A stretch of 60,277 nucleotides of DNA from a virus. Below the pieces are notes generated by a model. The model saw only the letters and a program-made list of their open reading frames with translations. It had not been told where the DNA came from and did no database searches. Shown here in pieces: positions 41,271-51,000 of the stretch. The stretch is taken from positions 1 to 60,277 of IMG/VR virus record IMGVR_UViG_3300045954_000073, one strand, 5' to 3'. Position 1 is the stretch's first letter, and each line of letters begins with the position of its first letter. The translations under genes were made by a program, and so were the position numbers.

Positions 41271-41560
41271 AGCAGCCAGATTGGCTGATATTTGAGGTTA
41301 TTGAGCATCAGGAAAACTTTAGGCGAGAACAGGCAAATATAGCAGCCTACACTGATGCAGTCGGATGGGCTGGATTATTTAACGGCTTTGCTGGCAAGAA
41401 CGACGACAAGTGCAGCCCATCCGACCTACTGCCATTCAAGATGGAAGCAGACAAGCCAAAACGGGTAAGTGATCGCACCAAGAAAATCATTCTTGAAGCG
41501 TTCAATCAAGGTAGGCTTTCTCCGTTTCTTACCTCATCTCTGGTGATGTTACTTGATTAG
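41147..41560 (+). CDS. Tail assembly chaperone extension (lambda gpT-like), -1 frame
   Basis: Open for 137 codons in the -1 frame of the chaperone gene, with no start codon needed if a -1 shift occurs. The -1 frame is closed upstream by TAA at 41144 and opens at once into GGADESS, then WSQLYWRIQSYRLADSRFAD, WCSFLEQPDWLIFEVIEHQE, GWAGLFNGFAGKNDD. This reads as a well-folded protein. The best slip site is GGGGGA at 41147-41152 (AAG GGG GAG to GGG GGA); the shift must occur before the zero-frame stop at 41268. The arrangement matches the lambda G/GT system. Confidence 0.65.
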   Translation, partial: GGADESSAIGTGTAIDWSQLYWRIQSYRLADSRFADWCSFLEQPDWLIFEVIEHQENFRREQANIAAYTDAVGWAGLFNGFAGKNDDKCSPSDLLPFKMEADKPKRVSDRTKKIILEAFNQGRLSPFLTSSLVMLLD

Positions 41561-41590
41561 TCATTGATCATTAGTGTTAAGAGGGTAATT

Positions 41591-41905
41591 ATGTTGCTGA
41601 AACCATTTACGAATGATACTGGCATTGGTGGATGTGGATATTGCTTTAAATGTCCAGGATGCAAGGATTGGCATTGTTTGTCCGTGCGTCCAAACACTTT
41701 ACCTAATGGTGCTGGATGGGTATTTAATGGTGACTTTGAAAGACCCACCTTTCAACCTAGTGTTTTGTCAACAGTGACTTTTGAAAGCGGGGAAAAGGAG
41801 GTCTGTCATTTGTTTGTTACTGATGGCAATTTAATATTTTTGGGTGATTGCACTCATGAGCTAGCAGGAAAAACACAGCCAATGCTGGATTTTGCTAACC
41901 CGTAA
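41591..41905 (+). CDS. DUF6527-like small phage protein
   Basis: 104 residues from the ATG at 41591 with GAGGG upstream. CGYCFKCPGCKDWHCLSV, GAGWVFNGDFERPTFQPSVL, CHLFVTDGNLIFLGDCTHEL and AGKTQPM match the pattern of DUF6527 phage proteins, with several Cys and His likely holding zinc. Function unknown. Confidence 0.7.
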   Translation: MLLKPFTNDTGIGGCGYCFKCPGCKDWHCLSVRPNTLPNGAGWVFNGDFERPTFQPSVLSTVTFESGEKEVCHLFVTDGNLIFLGDCTHELAGKTQPMLDFANP

Positions 41906-42020
41906 AACCTTTTCGCAGCAAGAGATTGAGCAACGTGATACTCATTTTTGCTAAATTGCCAAACCACCAATTTGGGTAACCCAAGGAAGTGCTAAGGAAG
42001 TGCTTCAGTCACAACCACTC

Positions 42021-42046
42021 TCCTCATGATGAATTCATCATGAGGA
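42021..42046. repeat. Dispersed GAATTC-centred palindrome, copy before the tape measure
   Basis: A perfect 26-nt palindrome with left half TCCTCATGATGAA, 28 bp before the tape measure start and within reach of its translation start region. Confidence 0.88.
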
Positions 42047-42074
42047 AAGTAAATCTATTTAAGGGAAAAGTTTT

Positions 42075-45000
42075 ATGAAATTAGGGGAATTGCTGATCGA
42101 ATTTGGCGGCGACTTCTCGCAGCTTGATAAGGACATAGCAGAAGCCAAGCGCAAGGCCTCTGCTTCTGCGCGTGATATTGAGCAAATTTTCAACAAGAGA
42201 TTGAGAATTAATGTTGACGACTCCCCATTAACTAGGCTGAACAAACACCTTGATTTAAAAGTTCGTCACCTGCAGCAAGTTCAGCAAAACTTTAACAGCA
42301 ACCCCCTAACAATTAAAACTGATGAATCCAATCTGACTAAACTCAACAAAGCTTTAGGTAAAATCGAGTCTAGTTCTAATGTGCAGATATCCATTAAGAC
42401 TAATCATAAATCAAGTGACCTTAAACAAGATTTTAATCAAATAACTGATGATATTGGTGATGAATTCGAGAAAGTAGGCGATCGCTTAGTCAAAGCTATC
42501 AAGAAATCTGGCAAGGGTGGTATTTTTGATGCTGTATTTGCCATTCCTAAAAATATAGGAGTGGGATTCCAAGAAGGTATAGGGAAGGTTTTTGCTGATA
42601 AGGTTGCCTCTGGCTATGTGCGATCGGTTGAGAGTAAGTTTAAAGTTTCCCTGCGTGATTTAGGCAAGAAAAATGCTGATAGCGTAATAGATGCCGGAGG
42701 TAATACCACTAATTCAGTATTAAATAAGCTTGGGATGAAGAATGGCGCTGATGATGTAAAATCGGGCGTTCAAGCAATCAATAATCAATTCAGGCAACTA
42801 GTTCCCGAAGACGTAATTAACGCCAAATTGACCCGTGTAGAGAAAAGATTTGGTAAGTTTTTTGACGATTTGACTAAGCTCAAATCTGCAGATGTAAACC
42901 TGAATAATCTATTGGGATTAGCTCAAGAAATTAGTTCAATCCCTAAAATACCGATTGAATCGATGCGTAATCGGCGTAAATCGGCGTTGTCAGAAATTGC
43001 ACAAAATATTAGAAAAGAGGCGAGGACATCCCATTCCTCTATAGAAGTTGACAAGGATGCTGAATACCTAACCTTTGTCAGTGGTGGCTATGCAGGGAAG
43101 CAAGGCAAAGGCTCCCACGACGCAGCTAAAAAAATGGGGATGTTGCTTGGAGACAAACACCAAGTAATTCCGGTAGAAGATGTTTACACAGACGTTAGCA
43201 GTCCAATTGGTGAACAGGGCGCTTTGCGCTGGTCAGCCGAAGCATTAATGAAAACATTAAAAACGCCTTTGAAGCATGGCATCAATCCAGATGCTGTGAC
43301 TATGGCAACGCAGGCTTACCAGGCACACTTGCAAGATCCCACAAAGCCGATTAGAGCCGCTGGCTATTCAGCTGGCGGCTTTGTAGTTAATGATTTTGTG
43401 GAGATCATGAAAGAACTAGGGGTGAAAGATGTAAGTGCAGTTTCAATGGGTACGCCTCACTACGGCGTCTTGTCCAATAACAAACCCAATCAATACACCC
43501 CAATACTGGGGCAAGATGATGGGGTTATGAGGCTTGGTAAAATAGGAGCAGTTTTCACAGGTGGCTTTGCACCCAACATGCAAACAACCAGTGTCAGTGG
43601 GCATGAATTATCGAGTTACCTTGCCGATCCTCAATCTCAACATTACTTTCTGCAAGGATTAGAGGGAGCGAATTATGAAAAGCGTTCAGACGCTTTCAAT
43701 AATCCTGATACTTTTCGGATTTTAGATTATAAAAAAAATATTGAAAAAGCACTTGCTGGAATTGAGGAGATTTTAGTCAATCCAGTAGCAGATCAAGGTT
43801 TGCAGCAGCAAATACTGAGTGCGAATTTGGAAGGCATTAAGCAAACTAAATCTGATATTGATGAAGTTTTACAAAAATTAGATAAAGAAGTAATTGCCGA
43901 CTTTCAAGAATACTATGATGCACTGCTGGAAGCTGAAGCAGTTTTGCAAGATTTGATTGGTCAATCTCAACCTAAGCAGGTAAGTAAACCTCAAGGCACT
44001 AATGCGCCTTCTAGGAATGATGTTGAGCAATTAATGATGGGCGCTCAAAAAAGGGATTTAGAGCTAATAGCACCTGCATTTGGCATCAAAAATGCAGGCA
44101 AAATATCAAAGCAAGACTTAACACAATCGCTGCTAGATAAAGCACCATTAGAGATACTCAAGCAGCGATTGCCTTTTATGGTAGAGCCTAGTCAGCAGGT
44201 GCTGGACTCCATCAGTAAACGTGCAGCATTAGATCCAGATGCATTAAAGACGGTTACACAAGCAAGTTCTATAAATTTATTGAAACGATCTAGACAAGCT
44301 ACTAGAGGCTCAGAATTAATCACTTTGTCCAGTGATATTGAGCGTGAATATCAAATAGTTATTGGTTTGCTAGGCAAAAATTTATCTGAAGATTCCAAGA
44401 GAATCTTGCAAGGTGCAAAATTAACTTTGGGGAAAGCTAGGAAGCTAGCTATTCAAAATGCAGTTGCAGAAGTTAGTGAACAATATCAGCAACGTCAAGC
44501 AAGCCAGTCAAACCAATCTCAAGGCTTGGCTAGAACAAGCAACCCACTAAACCCATTATTGAAACTGCGGCAAGATGCATTGAAGCAAATGCGTCAGAAC
44601 TATAAGCAGGTATTTAGTGAATTAGCCAGCTTGACCAATTTTCAATTTGACGCCAACAAACTGCCTAAGTTGGTAGTTGATGAAACATCGCTACGCAATA
44701 TAGGTGCTGATGCTTTCTACGACATCGAAAAAAACCAAATATTAATTAACAAAGAAATTTATAAGGCGTTGCAGAAAACTCCTCAAGAATTAGCCAAAGC
44801 TGAAAATATACTTGAGATATTAGCCCATGAAGCACAGCACGTATTTCAATCGAATTACGGACAATTGTCGCTTGATGATTTAGTTGCTGGTAACTCTGCG
44901 GTTCCATTAGTAGATCCGTCTGCAGCGTCGCAAAAATCACGACAGGAGGCAAGGCAGAATGTCAAGCAAGTAAGGCGTGATACAGGAATATCATTTACCC

Positions 45001-48000
45001 GTGCCAAAGCTATTGAACGCTTAGAAATCGATGCTTATGAAGCTGAAAAGAAAGCTTCTCAGGTTGCAGTTAAATTGCAGGGAGCGGCGCCATCAAGGCA
45101 GGAAACCTCAGATGCGATTGCTTCAACTTTAGATAATATTTCTAAAATAATTCAAGAGTTTATACAAAAAATAGATTCTCTCGCACCGCAGATTAGAACC
45201 AACTTTATAGCCATTACTAAGGCTATGAATAATGGCTTGCAAGGATGGTTTGTATCTATCAAAGAAAAGCTCAATTTAATAATTAATCCGCTTCCTGAAA
45301 CTGTTGCAGATCCTTCTCAAGGATTGGCCAGGTCATCAGGCAAAACACGACGTATGCCAAATATGCGCCGTGCTCAACAATTCGCCGGAGACGTGGCTAG
45401 ATATGCTCAAGTGTTGGCATATAATGCCGAAACGCAAGCAGATGAAGCTACAGAAGCGTCAAGCACAAGATTAATTAATCGGATAGTACCCAGAAAAATC
45501 AGAAGGAAATTAGCCGCAGGCAGCGAAAAAGCAGAACAAGGCTTTAACTATTTAAGCGAAAATATACCAGGCTTTTTTAAAAACCCTGTGATAGATAAAA
45601 TTCTGACCTACACCTTGAAATTTAACATTAAGGGTTGGTCGGATGTTGTTGATGAATTTTATCGAGATTTAAATAAATTTTTCGCGTTTGTGGAGAAAAA
45701 GGCTGGTAATTCTCCATATTTAGGAGATTTTTTGAAACAGGCAACGGGCGGAGTCAAAAATTTATCTTTAACGCTTGTTGCTGGCACTGCTGTATTTTTC
45801 CGATTTTTCAGCATGATGAAATACATCGGATATTTACAGCAATTAAATGCTGTAGCTGTCATGGTTGCTACTACATTTGAAGGATTAAATAAACAATTCA
45901 TATTATCGGCAAGAACGCAAACACAGGGCATGGCGGCTTTAGAGCAGGCTATGTCGCTAGCTAAAGAACTGAGATTGAGTAGACAAGAACTTGTCACTGG
46001 AGGAGCGGGTATCCAAGCTGGTCTTAGACCACAAATCATTGATCAAATAGAAATCACTAAGTTTCTACAAGCTGCTACTCGCACAGCTAGAGTTTATGGT
46101 AGTACCCCCCAAAGTACGCAGCAGATCATGTCTGGTTTTGGGCAGATAACCCAAGACACTACCCTAAATCAACAAAGTTTTTCTCAACTACAAAATTCTG
46201 TGCCAGATGCTCTTTCTATTGCTGCTAGAGCGGCAAACACGACGGAAGCAGAATTCAGAAAGATGCTGGATACGGGCAGTGTCATAACCAATGAGTTTAT
46301 CCCACTGTTTACCAAGCAATTAAATGTCGAAGTCGAAACTGCTGGTAAATTAAGTTCGGCATCTGACACAATGGTTGCAGCTAATCAGCGATTGACAAAT
46401 GCTTTTGAGGAATTGCAGCTATCGTTCTCTGGGTTCCTGATTCCAATTAATAAGTTTGCCACCAATACTTATGCGGCAGCTGTAGAAAATGCTGTTGGAG
46501 TTACTTCAACTTTTAGCGCCGCATTGCAAGGCTTGGCGGCATGGGGCATTTATAAGTTTGCACGGGCTTTGGTTATGCTTGTTGGGCATATTCTAACGGT
46601 CGCTAAAGCTATTCCAGGATTAAGCATGGCGCTTCTTGCGGCGGGAAGAATTGCCCAACAAGTACTTTTTCAAACAATCCCTATTATTTTAAAGGTTACT
46701 AAAGAGCTTTTAATTTTCCAATTAATAGTTGACGGATTAACTATTCTCAAGGCTCGATTTTCTGATGCTGGGGGCAGTATTAGAGAATTTGCTGATTTAT
46801 CTATTAAAAATTTACGAGAACTAAAAAAGTCTCTTGATGATGTTAGCAATTCGACTCAAGCCATAGGTGATTCTCTCCCAAAAAAATCTTCCGAAATTAA
46901 AGGCAAGTCTTATTTGGAGGATACATTTTTTGGGGGAATAATTCCCAAAGAATGGGCAAGAAATATAGAAGATTTTGACAGAAATAGAAGAAATGTTGTT
47001 GATGATTATGCCCAAGAAAAGTATGGCAAGAATCGTCAAGATCAAGATTTATTTAGAATAAAATCTAGATCAGAAAAAGAAATGGAGGATAGGGGCAAGG
47101 CAACTGAGGAACTTGTCAAAACCTCCTCAGAACGAATTACCCTTGTTGGACAGCAGTTGCAACCAGGATCTGAATTATCTAGGGTCAAAGACCTCAACAA
47201 ACAAATTGATGCGATCCAAGGCAAAAGGCGAGCGATCTCTATTACCGATCCTAGTAACTCCAAACAGATAGAAAGTCTGCAGCGTGAGGAGTTGAAATTG
47301 CTGCAAGAAAGAGAGCGGCTTGTCAAGCCAGTAGAATTAATCGGATCTGGATTGGCGACGGACATAAAAGGCTTTAAAGAAGCCTTGATAGCTTACGACG
47401 AGATGGCTGCTAACGGCTTGATCACTCAAGATGAGTATGCAAAGCGAAATCAACAGCTTACTGATGCTTTAGAAAAAGCAGAAGATGCTCAAAAGCAGTT
47501 TAATAAAACAATGGAATATTCACTCACTCCGTTACAGGCCTTTGATAAGGTATGGAACAAAATTGCCAACAATTTATTAGATAGCAAGCTATCCATTGAG
47601 CAGGTGTCTAATTCACTAAAAACAGGTGTGGCAAATCAAGAAGCATCAGGGGATTTGTCTTCGGCCCAAGCCGGTTATATTAACTCCACAAGTCAGCAGA
47701 AATTATTGGGGCAACAGATTAAAATCACCGATTCTACAATTAAGCAGATGTATGGTGAACTGGAAGCTCAAGGTTCGGCAGAGATTTTTGCTAATTTAGG
47801 TATCAATAAAGAGACTGGCGTAAATCAGATTAAATCCCTCTCAGAAAAAGCAATAAACAGTCCTAGAGAAAAATCTGTACTTGACAAATTTGCAGAAATT
47901 AAAGGACTAGAACAAGAATTGTCTGGTTTGGAGCGGCAATTAGCAGAGGAAAGAGCCAACCTGCAACGCCAAATAGTGGATTTAACAAAACAGGTTGCCG

Positions 48001-51000
48001 ATTACTACCAGAACATCCAAAGACAAGCAGAACAGCAATCTATTGAATTTCAAAAACTCAAAAACCAAATTAATACTACAAATGCTCAAAACAAATTGAG
48101 AGCAGCTCTGACTAACGGCTACGACAACATTGTGACGCAATTTGTAGACGGCATTATTGATAGCATTGGGCAATTCAATCAAATAAGTGATCGCGCCCTA
48201 GACGCACAATCACAACTACTGCAAAACAGAAACCAGATACAAGATGCATCTCGACAGGCTATTGAATTGCGTCGCCAACTGCCAAATTTACCCACAATTC
48301 CTGTAGAGTTGGATTTTTCAAGTGTTAACGATAATACAAACATTCAGGAATTAAATGATGAGATAAGTGATGCTACTTCTAGCACCAAAGAATTAGAAGA
48401 TGCGATCGCATACTTAGAACGTTGTTTTAATCAAAATATTGATGCAGTAACTTATTTAAACAACAACATAAATCAGCTTGCACCTAATATCGAAACAGGT
48501 GCAGAATCTACCCAAAAATTATCCCAGGGATTTGATGATGTCAGCTCATCGGTTGATGGTATTTTGGGAAAAATCCAAGGTGTAGCCAGCACTACTGCTG
48601 AATGGCTATCTAATCTTGGTAATGCCCCAGCATTGATGCAGCAAATTGCTAATGGCATCGGCGGATTATTTGGACAAAGCCCCCAGCAAGTGCAAGATGC
48701 GACAAATCAAGTATTAAACAACCCCATCCAAGCGGCTCAAAATTTTTTAGGCGTGGACAAATTCAAGTTCCTTTCACCCATTGCTGGAACAACGGTAGAA
48801 GATTTATTGAGGTACAAACCCAGTCAAGGACAAGGGTTCTACGGTGTGAGGGATGGCGGCAAAAGGCAGCACAGCAAGATTGACTTTGATGGCAGGGCTA
48901 AAGCGGGTCAAAATGCAGAAATATTAGCTAGTCTGTCGGGGACGGCAACAGCTAAAGCCTGGACTAGCAACAGCGGTGGAATTTTCGTTGACACTGTGTT
49001 ACCTAGTGGACAAAAAATCACTTTAGAGTATGGACATTTATCACTAAAAAGTATTGCCCAAACCTTTGGCGGACAGCAAAATATAGGAACTAGAAACAGT
49101 CCAGGGAAGGTAATTCAAGTACAAGCAGGGCAAAAACTGGGGAACGTTATTCATGATAGCTTGTCCAGTGGAGCACACCTAGATTTTGGGGTGCGGATTA
49201 ATGGGAAATATGTTGAGCCTCAGAAATTTATGCAAGATTTCATTGCTGGCAAGTACGGTTCAGTGATGAGACAAAGCGCAGGGATGAGACAAAGCGCAGG
49301 GGCCATCGCCCCTAACAACAAATTGAATGCCAAATCAATTGCTGAAAATAGGGGATTACAATCTTTGCTGATTCAAGATTTGCAATCAGGGCAAATCTTG
49401 TCTGAATCAAACAGCAGCAAATCTCCGAAATCCCCAGCTTCAACAATTAAATTAATTGTTGGTGATTTGGTTGCTGATGCTGTTGAACAAGGTAAGCTTG
49501 AATTGCAAAGTCAGCTAACTCTAAAGCCTGGAGAAATTGCTGAATATTCCAATCTCAAGTCTGGACAAAAACTAACTGTTGCTGAGTTAGTTAATCTGAT
49601 GCTTGCAGAATCAGATAACACTGCTACAAATGCCTTGATAAACAGTTTAGGAGGCTTAAGAAAAACTACACAATTAGCAATTAACAAAGGCTATAAAAAT
49701 ACCAGAATTAATAACTTGTTAAGTATTCCTGGAGGTGGAACAGGCGTCAGCAATGTTTCTACTGCACAGGATACCACTATGGCAGCTAGAAATATTTTGC
49801 TGTCAAATAGTGAAGCGGGTAAAGTAGCAGCAAGTGCTTTAAGAAGCACTCGCAATTTCAAATATCAAGGTGAAGCAGGGGGGAAAATTGGTAACAATTC
49901 TCAAGTGCTGGGCAATGTAGGCGTTGTTGACATTCAAGGGAAAGAATATTTAGTCACAGCTTATGCTAACATCAACGGCAACAATGAAAACAATCGTTCA
50001 ATTATCAAAAACGCTACAAATGATGTTGTCAGTAGCCTGTCCACATCTGAGTTACCCGCATTAAGAAATCAAACTAGAGGCGGAGAGCGAGGGGTAATTA
50101 ATAACAAGACTATAAGCAGAGGCGCAAATCAGCTTTCCCCAGCAGAATACGCAAAATTAACACCTCTTGGTAGAGAACTTTATGAGCTACGCAATAATCC
50201 ATACATATTAGCAGTTTCGGACGCGGTGGCTAGGGCCGAAGGATCGGACTTTAGAGCGAATTCCAAAAACTTTGGCTATGGAATGATGATCGGTGGAGAA
50301 AATACCGCTGATTTTCGCGGACACCCATTTGTTGAAGGCGGAAGGCGTCCTCGGCACAATTCCACAGCATCTGGCCGCTATCAGATGATGAACTTTAATT
50401 ATTCCAAATCTGCGGTTCAACGTCAATTTGGCAAAGGCGCCAGAACAGATTTAGAAGCTATTATCAATTACAATGGGGCAGACAATCCTGGAACTTTTAG
50501 CCCCGGATTGCAGGATCTATATTTCATCCAATCTCTAAAATCTAGAGGAGTTTTGGATCAAATTCTCAGTGGCAAGATTGATGCTAGTGTGTGGAATAAA
50601 CTTGCCCCGCACTACGCCTCTATTCAGTCTGGAAGCAGAAGAAGTGCTTATGGCGGACAAGGAACGCCAGAAGGGCAGCACAGCAGTTTAAATAAATTCG
50701 TCGGACAAAGGCTACAAGTTCGCCAAAATCCCGCTATGCAAGCAGCTTTGAATGGGCGAAGTATTTCCCCTGCTCAAATGAATGCAACTGTCAACCAAGG
50801 CTTGGCGTTGGCGCAATCTGGCTACGAACAGCAACAGGGACTGATTCAAGAGCAAGCAGCAGCTGACAGCGAGAGACAAAAGCAGGAATTTTTGAGAAAT
50901 CAACAGCGAAATTTGCGGCAGTTTCAGCGTGCTGGTAGAGATTTGGAGGATCAGCGGCGGGGCGAAAGACGCCAAACCGAAGATTTAGCTACAAAGGCGA

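Noticed and set aside
44746-50975. Minus-strand open frames across the tape measure gene.
   Set aside because: They are shadows of a long coding sequence with no ribosome sites and no protein-like composition.
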